Shown: in pieces, positions 7,118 to 16,677 of the stretch
Layout: every line of letters starts with the position of its first letter
Numbering within the stretch: position 1 is the first letter of the stretch
Virus record (IMG/VR): IMGVR_UViG_3300027747_002447
Location: 1-35,003 of that record
DNA length: 35,003 nucleotides
Direction: 5' to 3' (one strand)
DNA from: a virus
Program-made: the position numbers and the translations under genes
The notes under the pieces: model-generated
Databases searched by the model: none
The model's input: only the letters and a program-made list of their open reading frames with translations
Told to the model about the DNA's origin: nothing

Positions 7118-7879
7118 ATGGCAGAAAAATTTACGGTTCCCACCGAAATGATAGATCTTCCTTCGAAAGGTCTACTTTACCCAAAAGAAAATGCATTGTC
7201 TTCAGGCGTAGTCGAAATGAAATACATGACCGCTAGAGAAGAGGACATATTAACCAACGTGAACCTGTTACGTCAGGGCTTAGCTATTGAAAAGATGCTT
7301 AAGTCACTTATTGTAAGTCCTATAGCCTACGAGGATCTAACCCTAGGAGACAGGAATGCGCTTCTTATTGCGGCTAGAATTTTGGCTTACGGTAAGGACT
7401 ACAATTTGAGATACACAAATCCAAACACAGGTCAAGAGGAGACTATTGTTATTGATTTACAAAAATTAGTCTACAAAAAGGTAGATCTATCTTTATTTAG
7501 CAACAACAACGAAATCTCTTACGAATTGCCTTTCACCAAGAATACGGTTACTTTCAAAATTCTTACCATCGAAGACGACAAAAAAATAGACGAAGAAGCA
7601 AAAGGCATTAAAAAAGCTTTGGGTCAAGACGCAGGAATCAGTTTGAGATTAAAACATCAGCTAACATCTATTAACGGTGACAGATCTACAAAAACCATCA
7701 GAGATTTTATAGATTCAGGAGCTCTATTGTCAAGAGATTCGAATCCGCTAAGACAATTTATGGCTTCAGTTACTCCGGACATTAGCATGAAAACGACAGT
7801 TACCTTGAGCGACGGTACAGAAACTGAAATAGACGTTCCAATGTCTGCCGAGTTCTTTTTTCCCGGGAGCGGAATATAG
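7118..7879 (+). CDS. Baseplate hub subunit, T4 gp26-like (T4_baseplate family)
   Basis: The 253-aa protein opens with IDLPSKGLLYP, VVEMKYMTAREEDILTN and IEKMLKSLIVSPI...LTLGDRNALLIAARILAYG, the signature I associate with the T4 gp26 baseplate family (Pfam T4_baseplate). The middle has a small beta domain (YELPFTKNTVTFKILTIEDDKKID), and the end is EFFFPGSGI. The gene sits directly before a small ORF and the tape measure, the place where many tailed phages carry the two tail-assembly chaperones; a chaperone role for gp26-like proteins is an inference from that synteny. Near its 3' end there is a TTTTTTCCCGGG run that could permit frameshifting into the next ORF (see findings). Confidence 0.8.
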   Translation: MAEKFTVPTEMIDLPSKGLLYPKENALSSGVVEMKYMTAREEDILTNVNLLRQGLAIEKMLKSLIVSPIAYEDLTLGDRNALLIAARILAYGKDYNLRYTNPNTGQEETIVIDLQKLVYKKVDLSLFSNNNEISYELPFTKNTVTFKILTIEDDKKIDEEAKGIKKALGQDAGISLRLKHQLTSINGDRSTKTIRDFIDSGALLSRDSNPLRQFMASVTPDISMKTTVTLSDGTETEIDVPMSAEFFFPGSGI

Positions 7880-7889
7880 ACACACGTTT

Positions 7890-8147
7890 ATGACCGAAGT
7901 CTTCGAACTTACCTATCATGGTGGTGGAGGCTTTACCTATTCCGAGGTATGGAACATGGACGTGAATAAGAGGAGATTTAATCTTAAAAAAATCAACGCA
8001 TATCTAGAACGCGTAGAAGAGGTAAGAAACGATAAGAATAAGAAAATTACCGAAAAAACTGATCCCAATAAGATTAATATACCAGAATTCGCCAAATCAA
8101 AGCGAGAGGAGCCCACTTTTGTTTCCAAAGTAAAATCTAAGTCTTAA
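7890..8147 (+). CDS. Small baseplate hub assembly/tail chaperone-like protein (gp51-like)
   Basis: An 85-aa protein with FELTYHGGGGFTYSEVWNMDVNKRRFNLKKINAYLE, a pattern (aromatic-rich YHGG, VWNM, arginine-aromatic, long helix) that I recall from small gp51-like baseplate hub assembly proteins next to gp26 in T4-like phages. The tail is Lys-rich and probably disordered. The ATG has the usual local context GTTTATG. Its frame is open upstream from 7833 through the ATG, overlapping the end of the gp26-like gene in another frame, so a frameshifted fusion is possible. A tape-measure chaperone role is inferred from position. Confidence 0.6.
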   Translation: MTEVFELTYHGGGGFTYSEVWNMDVNKRRFNLKKINAYLERVEEVRNDKNKKITEKTDPNKINIPEFAKSKREEPTFVSKVKSKS

Positions 8148-8157
8148 TATTTATTTG
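8146..8157 (+). promoter_or_regulatory. Candidate promoter element before the tape measure gene
   Basis: AATATTTATTTG overlaps the stop of the preceding gene and lies 17-28 bases before the ATG at 8174. TTTG at 8118-8121 is about 25 bases upstream. This is a weak call based on recurrence. Confidence 0.3.
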
Positions 8158-8173
8158 TAGACAATAACTGTAC

Positions 8174-10420
8174 ATGGCAACACCCAATCAGACCAATCCT
8201 CCTGGAGCTCCTCAAAATGTAGACCCAAAGCAATTAGCTGCGGGTTTAAAGAAAATATTAGAAGATCAAGGGGACTATAATAACTTACTAAAAAATGCGC
8301 TTAGGGATTTGGGTCAAATGGATAGGGCCTATGCTAAAATAGAAGCCAGACTAGCTACGTTAAATAGCGATTCAATAAACGTAAAACAGGTTAATAGGGA
8401 CCTTTTACTTCTTAAACAGAAGGAGTATATTGAAGATAAAAAGCTAAAAGATTTACAAACCATCGCTTCAGATACAAGTAAAACCGTATTAGCAGAAGCT
8501 AAAAGAAAAACCGAGCAATCTGCAAAAAATGCAGCAATTCTTGGTCAGACTATAGATTACGAAGAAACGATGCTAAAATATCTTGAAAGAAAAGGTGATC
8601 AAGAGGCAATAATTCTGTATGCTCAAGAGAAAAAATTAGAAATAGCTGGAAAAGAAGTAGAAACGGGAAAAGCAATATTAAACAACGAAAAAGAGTTAAC
8701 AAAAAGTATAGGTATAACTGGCGCAGTGCTTAAAAATTTTTCAGAAAAACTCGGAGTTGGAAATGAGTTTTTTGAAGAAATGGTTCTTAACGCCAGAAAA
8801 CTTCAAGACGAAGGCAAGAAATTATCTTTTGGAGATAAATTAGGCTTATTAGGAAAAGCTGCAAAAGGAGGAATAAGCGAAGCTTTAAAAGATCCATTAA
8901 CTTTGTTGCCTCTTTTAGGAACTGCAGTGGGCGGTATAGGCGCAGCAATAGGAGGAATCGCTAGCGGATTAAAAATGGCGTTCGATTACATAGTAGAACT
9001 TCAAGACAAAACTGTTAAGTTCGCAAGAGGAATGGGCATTTCTACCGAAGAGGCTAGAAAGCTAAAGATGGAATATGCGAGTTTGAGTATTAGTAGCGGA
9101 GATTTATTTGTGAATTCTCAAAGAATGGTAGAAGCACAATTAGAAATGGTTGACGCTTTGGGAGTTACTAATAGACTTACTAACGAGCAATTAATGACCA
9201 GTATTAACTTAAAAGATATACCAGGTCTTGAATTAGAATCGAGAAAAGCAATTCTTGAATCTTCTATTCTTACCGGAAAATCTGCACAAGGAACTACTGA
9301 ATCAATTCTTTCTCAAGTTGGCGCTTTAAAAAATGCAACTGGTATAAGTTTTCAATACGAAAAAATACTTAAAGAAGCTTCCAGTTTTGGAGGCTATTTG
9401 GGACTTTCTTTCTCAAAATATCCAGAAAAATTAACCAAGTCTTTAGTCACTGTTAAATCAATGGGACTAGAATTGAAACAACTCGATTCTATGGCCAATT
9501 CATTTTTGGATTACGAATCTAGTATATCAAGCGAATTTGAAGCTCAATTACTTACCGGTAAAAATATAAATCTAGCTAAAGCCAGAGAGCTTTTCTTAAA
9601 TAACGATTTGGCAGCAGCAGCTCAAGAGATAACAAAACAAGTAGGAACTTCTGAAGAATTCTTAAAGCTTAATAGAATTTCCGCCGAAGCTTTGGCTAAG
9701 GGCTTTGGAATGTCTAGAGACGAATTGGGAAATATGCTTAAGCAACAAGAGCTATTAAGTAAATTAGGAGCAAGAGATCTTAAAGACGCACAAGCAAAAG
9801 TACAAGCTTTAAAAGCCCAAGGAAAAACGAAAGAAGAGATAATAAGATTGACAGGAGAAGAAGCCTATCAAAACTTAACAAACGCTTCACTGCAGGAAAA
9901 GATCGGAGCTTTCACGGAAAAAATACAACAATCTATAGCTGATTTTGTTGAAAAAAGTGGAATTATTGAAAAGATAGAAAGCTTTTTTGATTATCTATCA
10001 AAACCAGAAAATATTAGAAAACTAATAGAAGGCATGAGAGACTTTTTTGCAGGCGCAGTTGAATTCATAGGTAAAGCGGCTTATTATATTTTAGAAGGAT
10101 TGGATTATGTTGCTTTCGGTCAAATACCAAACGATTTTATAGAAAGTATTAAACAAGGATCCGAAAATATGGGAGCGCAAATTAGATCTTTGGGAGGAGA
10201 TTTAAGTGCTGTTACTGTTTCTGAAAAAGTGGCTAAAGGAACTATAGCAAATGGTAATAACACTATCGTTGAACCCGAAAGAACTCTTATAGGTGGAGGG
10301 AATAAAGGAGCACAATATCAAGTAATCCAGTTAGTCGTAGCCGGCAAAAAATTAGCGGAAGTAAATACTCAGGAAATGAATAGTACTTTCGGAAGCACAG
10401 ATGGTCAAACTGGAAAATAA
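8174..10420 (+). CDS. Tail tape measure protein (T4 gp29-like)
   Basis: The 748-aa protein follows the gp26/gp51-like pair, the canonical tape-measure position. Residues 1-190 are polar, Ala/Lys/Glu-rich and probably coiled coil. A Gly/Ala/Leu-rich hydrophobic segment follows at about 238-275 (LTLLPLLGTAVGGIGAAIGG...), as in tape measures thought to insert into the host membrane. The rest is helical, with an Ala/Gln-rich region and a second mildly hydrophobic region near 600-650. The C-terminus carries a beta-like QVIQLVVAGKKLAEVN segment, a pattern I recall from the ends of other T4-like tape measures. At about 0.15 nm per residue, the length predicts a tail tube of roughly 110 nm. Confidence 0.85.
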   Translation: MATPNQTNPPGAPQNVDPKQLAAGLKKILEDQGDYNNLLKNALRDLGQMDRAYAKIEARLATLNSDSINVKQVNRDLLLLKQKEYIEDKKLKDLQTIASDTSKTVLAEAKRKTEQSAKNAAILGQTIDYEETMLKYLERKGDQEAIILYAQEKKLEIAGKEVETGKAILNNEKELTKSIGITGAVLKNFSEKLGVGNEFFEEMVLNARKLQDEGKKLSFGDKLGLLGKAAKGGISEALKDPLTLLPLLGTAVGGIGAAIGGIASGLKMAFDYIVELQDKTVKFARGMGISTEEARKLKMEYASLSISSGDLFVNSQRMVEAQLEMVDALGVTNRLTNEQLMTSINLKDIPGLELESRKAILESSILTGKSAQGTTESILSQVGALKNATGISFQYEKILKEASSFGGYLGLSFSKYPEKLTKSLVTVKSMGLELKQLDSMANSFLDYESSISSEFEAQLLTGKNINLAKARELFLNNDLAAAAQEITKQVGTSEEFLKLNRISAEALAKGFGMSRDELGNMLKQQELLSKLGARDLKDAQAKVQALKAQGKTKEEIIRLTGEEAYQNLTNASLQEKIGAFTEKIQQSIADFVEKSGIIEKIESFFDYLSKPENIRKLIEGMRDFFAGAVEFIGKAAYYILEGLDYVAFGQIPNDFIESIKQGSENMGAQIRSLGGDLSAVTVSEKVAKGTIANGNNTIVEPERTLIGGGNKGAQYQVIQLVVAGKKLAEVNTQEMNSTFGSTDGQTGK

Positions 10421-10440
10421 ATTAAAGAAGACAAAATAAA

Positions 10441-12186
10441 ATGCCAACAACCTCTAATACATCAGGAAACACGATTACTCCATTGATAAGTCTAAGAACT
10501 AATTTAAAAAATTTAAAGTTCGGATCGGATCAACCTGGCGGAGGTTCTTCTGGACAACCTTTTCTAAAGACTCAAATTCCTCAAGATTTTTCTACTTCTA
10601 GCGATGTTAAAATGCCTTTGGCAATGCCTAGCGATTTAGTTGGTCCAATATTCAAACCAAATTCTACCGGAGGCGTTGATTATCCAATGAGAGGCAGTTT
10701 ACCCAATGGCGTCGTAACTTTGGACGGACAAAATTATACGGTGTCAAATCGTCTTGATTACAAAAGAATTAAAGCGTTTATTGAAAGCAAACCAAGGGGG
10801 AAAGCATTCATAGAAAAACAAAGAGGCTTACAATTATCGAATCCAAAAACTGAAACAGGGAATAGCTTATTTGGTCAATTCGATACTAGAATACTTCCTG
10901 GTTTAATAGAAAACACAAGAATATACAACGACGGTAGAAATACGTTAGAGCAAATAAAAAATCAAGGAAACGGAACTCATATAGTTAGAGCCGGATCAAC
11001 TCCTTACAACTATTTGGAGAAATACTATTCTGACATAGTGGGAGCTCAAAACCTTAACAATGAATACGCAAGTAATAGGTTGTTAATACTTCAGAAATTA
11101 AAAATGGTTTCAGAAAATGCAAGATTTAAGGTAGGATCACAAGCAAAAGAATTAGTTAATTTAAACATATCAAATAGACTGGGCATTTCTTACAACAATG
11201 ATTTACTTTTTCAATACTTAGGAGGCCCAGGATCAAGCTACGGTGAAGGTTCGACTATAATTAGAAGAGTGGACAATACAACTAACATAACCAATAAAAT
11301 GGTTATGAACTACGATCAGATCTTGATGAAATCTCAAGATGAAAGAGGCTTGAATTATAAAATATCGGATTTTAGAGCAGAAGCACCAGAAAAACCAGCA
11401 GGAGAAATTTGGGACTTTTCAAATAGTTTAGTAACAAAATTTTATGTTAGTCCTGGTAAGTACGTAGATAAAATGAATCTTGCGCTTCCTAAAATATTCA
11501 AAGATTCTAACGATCCTTTTTCAGAATCAGAAAAAGATATTATTAAATTCGGTTTTGAATGTATGGATAACGACAATCCTGGAGAATCTGTATTTTTATC
11601 GTTTAGAGCTTTTTTAAATGGTGGTATAACTGATAATCACGCAGCAGAATTGAACAGTTTTAAATACATGGGTAGAGGAGAAACTTTCTATACGTATCAA
11701 GGCTTCAATAGATCGATGAATTTTTCTTTTAGAATCGCAGTTGGATCTTCTCAAGAATTAGAACCACTTTACATTAAATTAAATAGATTGGTTTCTCAAG
11801 TGTATCCTGATTACTCTTCAAACAATTACATGAGAGCTCCTATGGTAAAATTAACAATAGGAGATTACATTTCAAGAATGCCAGGATTTTTGGAAAGCAT
11901 AAACATTACAATAGACGGAACTACGTCTTGGGAAATAGGCGATAATAAACAGTTGCCTCACGTAGTAGACGTTGCGCTAAGCTTCAAACCAATATACGAT
12001 AGTTTACCAAAAAGATCGACTGTTAAACAAGCCACGCCTTTAATAGGAAGCAAAAACTTTTACTCTCAAGGAAATTATAAAGTGGATTCTACAGATTTAT
12101 TAGACTATAGAGCTGCGGATATTGTAAACCTTCCTTTGACCATTAGTCCAACAAATATAAACGACGTTAATTCCTTCATAAGCTAG
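10441..12186 (+). CDS. Putative baseplate/tail-tube initiation protein (581 aa)
   Basis: The first 100 residues are Pro/Gly/Ser-rich and probably extended. The C-terminal part (about 350-520) has an ordered domain: FLSFRAFLNGGITDNH, then YMGRGETFYTYQGFNRSMNFSFRI, LNRLVSQVYPDY, MRAPMVKLTIGDYI, PGFLESINITIDGTTSWEI and VVDVALSFKPI. This beta-rich pattern with a kinked tube-like sheet resembles the tube-initiator proteins at the top of T4-type baseplates (gp48/gp54 group), and the gene lies between the tape measure and the wedge/hub genes. The name is an inference from fold pattern and position; sequence identity to T4 proteins is not obvious. The start at 10441 follows the tape measure stop by 20 bases. 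Confidence 0.5.
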   Translation: MPTTSNTSGNTITPLISLRTNLKNLKFGSDQPGGGSSGQPFLKTQIPQDFSTSSDVKMPLAMPSDLVGPIFKPNSTGGVDYPMRGSLPNGVVTLDGQNYTVSNRLDYKRIKAFIESKPRGKAFIEKQRGLQLSNPKTETGNSLFGQFDTRILPGLIENTRIYNDGRNTLEQIKNQGNGTHIVRAGSTPYNYLEKYYSDIVGAQNLNNEYASNRLLILQKLKMVSENARFKVGSQAKELVNLNISNRLGISYNNDLLFQYLGGPGSSYGEGSTIIRRVDNTTNITNKMVMNYDQILMKSQDERGLNYKISDFRAEAPEKPAGEIWDFSNSLVTKFYVSPGKYVDKMNLALPKIFKDSNDPFSESEKDIIKFGFECMDNDNPGESVFLSFRAFLNGGITDNHAAELNSFKYMGRGETFYTYQGFNRSMNFSFRIAVGSSQELEPLYIKLNRLVSQVYPDYSSNNYMRAPMVKLTIGDYISRMPGFLESINITIDGTTSWEIGDNKQLPHVVDVALSFKPIYDSLPKRSTVKQATPLIGSKNFYSQGNYKVDSTDLLDYRAADIVNLPLTISPTNINDVNSFIS

Positions 12187-12197
12187 CTTAATAAAAA

Positions 12198-12506
12198 ATG
12201 AGTAATAGATACCAAGACATACAAGTCGTAAAATACAATAACACAGGAAGTCAGTACTATACGAATAATCTTTATCCAGATGTTCCTTATTTGGAAGAAG
12301 ACAATTATGTAATTACAACCGTAGGAGACAGATTAGATTTGCTAGCTTTTGATTTTTATGGAGACGCAGAACTTTGGTGGGTAATAGCGTCTGCAAATTC
12401 ATTACCTGGAGATTCATTGGTACCTATACCTGGAACTCAATTAAGAATACCTATAGACGTTAGAGCAATAATTAACGGATACAGACAAATAAACGCAGTT
12501 AGATAA
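12198..12506 (+). CDS. Baseplate wedge protein with LysM-like domain (gp53-like)
   Basis: A 102-aa protein. Residues about 34-92 contain the LysM-type pattern DNYVITTVGDRLDLLAFDF, YGDAELWWVIASAN and PGTQLRIP, in which the domain helix pairs are followed by the conserved PxxLxIP strand. Small LysM-like proteins in baseplate loci are either T4 gp53-type wedge proteins or tail protein X/xkdP types that cap the tube below the tape measure. The last 10 residues are a short helix. It is 11 bases after the previous gene and 1 base before the hub gene, so it is surely co-expressed with the baseplate genes. Confidence 0.7.
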   Translation: MSNRYQDIQVVKYNNTGSQYYTNNLYPDVPYLEEDNYVITTVGDRLDLLAFDFYGDAELWWVIASANSLPGDSLVPIPGTQLRIPIDVRAIINGYRQINAVR

Positions 12507-12507
12507 T

Positions 12508-15500
12508 ATGGCGAACGGACCAGAATTAAGAATTTCTAATGTTTTGGGAACTCCAGTTTTTCAATGGGTTATAAATCAATTGGGAACTAGAGCAGAAAAC
12601 AATTCAAGAGATACACGAGACGATTCTAATTTGATCTATCTCGCTAATAAAACAGGGTGGTTTAGAATAGTATCTTCGGTTAAAATGCCCGCAACTATTA
12701 ACGATACTCAAGATGTTAATATACCAAATGTATTTAATGCTAAAAATTTTAATGGATCTTTTTCAACTAGAGCTACTTCTAAAACATACGAATATTTTAG
12801 AAAAAAGTATCCAGGCGATATAACAGACGAAGATTCTCTAGCAAAAAAATTCGTTCTTTTTGCAGGTACATCAGCTTACAAAAAATCTGAAACAGGAGAT
12901 GCTTTTAGCTATAAACTACAACAACCGGCTTACGGAATACTTGGAGATGAAGAAATAAAAAAGTACGGAAGAAGACCAATGCCAGGTATTACTTCAGTTC
13001 AAATAGATACTCAAGGCTCTTTAGGTTCTATAAGAGGCGCTAATATAAATTTTAAAGTTTGGGACAAAGATCAATTGGACGTAATAGATGCGCTGTACTT
13101 TAAATTGGGTTATACTATGCTTTTGGAGTGGGGCAATACATTCTATTACAAAACAGGAGAATCCGCGCTATCTAAAGGAGAAGATTCGCAAATAGATCCA
13201 TTCTCTAAGACGCGTAATTCTAAAGAAGAAATTAATTCACAAATACAAAATAACGTTAGACAATCAGAAGGCAATTACGATGGAATGTTGGGATTGGTAA
13301 CTAACTTTAATTTCACGTTCAATCAAGAAGGCGGTTACGATTGTACATTAAAAATACAGGCTTTAGGATCTTTGGGAGATAGTATTAAAATTAATCATTC
13401 TTCTGCGCTTCCTGCATTATACGTTAGAAAAGTAAAAAATACCTATAATTCGGAATATCAAAAAAAATTGGCTGACGCAGAAAAGCAAAAAAATCTAAGA
13501 CTTCAAGATCAGACAAAAGCATATCATGATTCAATAAACAAAGCAAACGAAGCTCTAGCAAAAATAACTAACGATCCATTAACTCTATTATTACTCAAAT
13601 ATGTTCCAGATGGAAGTTGGACAGGCGATGACGAAAATGGCAACTTAATATACCCTACTAAACACTCTATACCTGATTCTTCGGGTAGAGAGTCTGTAGG
13701 TATTTCTGTTTCTACAAATAAAGATGTTGTTTTTATACCATATAACTCAACAGGTCAAAAAATAGATAAGTATCTAGATGGAGCTCAAGGCGCTAATACT
13801 ATAGTAACTTTAGATAAAGACAGAATCGAATCAATTTTTTCCAACGAGATATCGGATTATAATACAAGAGAAAGAGAAAAGGGTGGTACTACAATTTATT
13901 TAGCCAATAATTTTTTCGACTATCTATATTTTAATGGAGGTACAAAATCTTATATAGGACTAAATCAAGAAGGTTCTAGGATATACGATATATTTTTTTC
14001 TAGTAATGCTAACAATAGCACTGTTGAAAATTCTCGTAATGCAGCGAATGCTCTTAAATTATCAAACTTATCTTTTAATGTAGTTGGAATATATTACATT
14101 GATAACGCAGACGCAATTAGTAAAAAAGATCGAGTAAATATACTATTATCTTTAGTAGATAATCCGTCTGTAAAATTACAGATACAAGACATTTCTTTAA
14201 TAAAAGACATATCGTACAAATCTGGTTTCCAATATACTAATTCTGGCGCGCTTCAAAAATCAATTAATGATAATAATGCTAAAATTCTAGAAATACAAAA
14301 ACAAACAGCGGAAAACTTTAAACAGACAGAACAAGATTTAAGTAAACAAAATTCAGAAGCAGCAACAAAACAAACAGAAGACGCTACAAATTATCAGTCG
14401 GCTTTAGAAATAATGCTTAAAATAATTCAATTGGAATCTTTTAACTATGCTCAAAGTAAGTCATTTTCTGACGTTATAAAATACAATTTAACTGACATTG
14501 ATACTGAAACAAAAGTTCGTTTTATTGATGAGCTATTTACAGAAGGCATATTTGAAGGCAAGATTCAAAAATTATTGGATAAAGTAAAAGAATTAGAATC
14601 GGCTAAAGCCGCTGCAGGTACTGATAAATCAAAATTGCAAAATCTAAATAAAAATTATACGAATCAAAATCAAGAAGAACAATTTTTGATTAACGCTGCT
14701 TTTGGATTCAATCATAATTTTATCGCAGGTATTTCTGATGTTGCCAGTACGCCTTTAGTAAGATACGAAAGCGTTAATGCAGAGGATCACACTCTTTTTA
14801 ATGCATATATTTTACCGCAAGATATAAAATCTAGAATAAATGAAGGAAGTATAGATCTTAATCATCCAGTATATATTCCTTTTGGACTTTTACTAATGAT
14901 GATTAATCATATTTGTTTAGTTTATGATGGCACATCAAAAAGTCAATTGACTCCTATAGTCTATGTGGACTATAATACAAATACTAATTTTTGTTTGACG
15001 AATGCAAAACAACTTTCCACAGACATAACAAAATTTTTGATTGGATATCAAGGCACAAATGAAAGCTATCAAGATCTTTTTGATCAAAACGTTTTAACTC
15101 ATGACAAAAAAACACTAATTAAAACAACAGATCAAACAAAAGATTCAGCGCAAATAAACATATTCGTACCTCAAGATGATGATCGTATTTCAGGAAAAAT
15201 ACCTGAATTTAAAACAGTAAATGGAAGTTCATATCAAGGCAGATTAATGAATGTTCTAGTGAATATAAACTACGCAACAAAGTTAGTCGCAGAATTCAGT
15301 TATAGAGATGGAACTAACTCAGTGTATCTAAAACAATTTTTGGAGCAGATCTTAGTCGATATGAATAAATCTTTGGGTAATTTTAATATATTAAGATTAT
15401 CTTATCACGATTCTTCTAATGCATTCGTTATAGTAGACGATCAACAAACAAAAGTGGCAGACGGAGAAATTCAATTAACTGCTCAAAACGCAAATATATC

Positions 15501-16677
15501 AGAACTTCCCATATTTGGAAAAAAATCTATAGCTAAATCTATAGAATTAAGAACAGACATAAGTAGTAAATTGGGCAGTATGATAGCTATATCGGCAAAC
15601 TCTGATCCAAGTAGGCAAGTTGGTCTTTCTAGAGACGCTAGTTCTTTTGGGTTCGTTAATACCGATTTTCAAGACAGATTTATTTCTATAGCTACGGACA
15701 TATACATGGATAAAAAACAACAGAATTCTATCAAGAATACTGCAATAGTTAATGAAGCAAAAATGTTTGACGAGTACATTAAATCGATATATAAATACGC
15801 TGATTCTTATGATGAAAGTAAAATAAGCTTTGCTACTAATTACTATATTCAAAAAATGAGTATATTAAAAAATAAAGAACTTGCTACGAGAGCTTCTGCA
15901 ATGATACCTGTTTCTTTGAATATTAGTTTGGACGGAATATCAGGTCTTCAAATGACTCAGTTATTTACAATAGGAGATAGTTTTTTACCTTACAATTATA
16001 CTAAACTAAAAGAAGGAAATCCTTTTACTAGTATAGGATTTGCAATAGTTGGTCTTACTCATACCATAGAAAACAATCAATGGACAACTTCTTTGAGAAC
16101 GAACATGTCTTATTTAAGAAATAATGTAAATGATTATGACGCGGATAAAACAAGAACTATTTATTCTACTGCAAAACCAATAGTGACTTCCGTTATTCAA
16201 AATAGTAATGTCCCTAGAGGTACAGGATTAAGCCCAAAAAATGCAAACGCAACTTCTCAATTTATTTTTGGATCTTCTGTAAGTTTAGGCGACTCTATAA
16301 AACAAAAAGCACACGGAGCTAGAGAGGCCTCTCAACAAGGTCAATGGCAAAGTGAAAATGCGTGGGACTTATTTACCAGTGCAAATACTCCAGTATACGC
16401 AATATTTGATGGCAATATTTCAAAAGTAAATTTCTACGAATCAGTGCCTTATATTTGGGGATACAGATTCACTTTAAATGCGAGAACTAACAACTCTTTT
16501 TATACACACTTAGATTCAGTGGTAGTAAAAGAGGGTCAGTCTGTTAAAAAAGGAGAGTTACTTGGCTATGTAGGACAGCCTCCAAGACCTGATTATTCAT
16601 GGGATCCACATTTACATATAGCGCTAGAAACAGGAGTAATATCTACTTATATAGATTCAAACGGTAAAATATTATGA
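12508..16677 (+). CDS. Giant baseplate hub protein with C-terminal M23 peptidase (tail lysin)
   Basis: The 1389-aa protein combines a hub-like N-terminal half (GSIRGANINFKVWDKDQLD, LGYTMLLEWGNTFYYKTG, GLVTNFNFTFNQEGGYDCTLK), a coiled-coil region at about 590-700, further hub-like domains (LNISLDGISGLQMTQLF...IVGLTHTIENNQWTTSL, about 1130-1220) and an M23 metallopeptidase domain at about 1270-1385. In M23, zinc is held by H-x3-D, and H-x-H is near the end. Here D1287 (NAWDLF), H1334 (YTHLDSV), H1368 and H1370 (DPHLHIALE) are present, but the first ligand position is Glu/Asn-like (SENAWD). It would sit at the tail tip and locally cleave peptidoglycan cross-links during penetration, replacing T4 gp27+gp5 in one chain. 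Activity is uncertain given the missing His. Confidence 0.8.
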   Translation: MANGPELRISNVLGTPVFQWVINQLGTRAENNSRDTRDDSNLIYLANKTGWFRIVSSVKMPATINDTQDVNIPNVFNAKNFNGSFSTRATSKTYEYFRKKYPGDITDEDSLAKKFVLFAGTSAYKKSETGDAFSYKLQQPAYGILGDEEIKKYGRRPMPGITSVQIDTQGSLGSIRGANINFKVWDKDQLDVIDALYFKLGYTMLLEWGNTFYYKTGESALSKGEDSQIDPFSKTRNSKEEINSQIQNNVRQSEGNYDGMLGLVTNFNFTFNQEGGYDCTLKIQALGSLGDSIKINHSSALPALYVRKVKNTYNSEYQKKLADAEKQKNLRLQDQTKAYHDSINKANEALAKITNDPLTLLLLKYVPDGSWTGDDENGNLIYPTKHSIPDSSGRESVGISVSTNKDVVFIPYNSTGQKIDKYLDGAQGANTIVTLDKDRIESIFSNEISDYNTREREKGGTTIYLANNFFDYLYFNGGTKSYIGLNQEGSRIYDIFFSSNANNSTVENSRNAANALKLSNLSFNVVGIYYIDNADAISKKDRVNILLSLVDNPSVKLQIQDISLIKDISYKSGFQYTNSGALQKSINDNNAKILEIQKQTAENFKQTEQDLSKQNSEAATKQTEDATNYQSALEIMLKIIQLESFNYAQSKSFSDVIKYNLTDIDTETKVRFIDELFTEGIFEGKIQKLLDKVKELESAKAAAGTDKSKLQNLNKNYTNQNQEEQFLINAAFGFNHNFIAGISDVASTPLVRYESVNAEDHTLFNAYILPQDIKSRINEGSIDLNHPVYIPFGLLLMMINHICLVYDGTSKSQLTPIVYVDYNTNTNFCLTNAKQLSTDITKFLIGYQGTNESYQDLFDQNVLTHDKKTLIKTTDQTKDSAQINIFVPQDDDRISGKIPEFKTVNGSSYQGRLMNVLVNINYATKLVAEFSYRDGTNSVYLKQFLEQILVDMNKSLGNFNILRLSYHDSSNAFVIVDDQQTKVADGEIQLTAQNANISELPIFGKKSIAKSIELRTDISSKLGSMIAISANSDPSRQVGLSRDASSFGFVNTDFQDRFISIATDIYMDKKQQNSIKNTAIVNEAKMFDEYIKSIYKYADSYDESKISFATNYYIQKMSILKNKELATRASAMIPVSLNISLDGISGLQMTQLFTIGDSFLPYNYTKLKEGNPFTSIGFAIVGLTHTIENNQWTTSLRTNMSYLRNNVNDYDADKTRTIYSTAKPIVTSVIQNSNVPRGTGLSPKNANATSQFIFGSSVSLGDSIKQKAHGAREASQQGQWQSENAWDLFTSANTPVYAIFDGNISKVNFYESVPYIWGYRFTLNARTNNSFYTHLDSVVVKEGQSVKKGELLGYVGQPPRPDYSWDPHLHIALETGVISTYIDSNGKIL

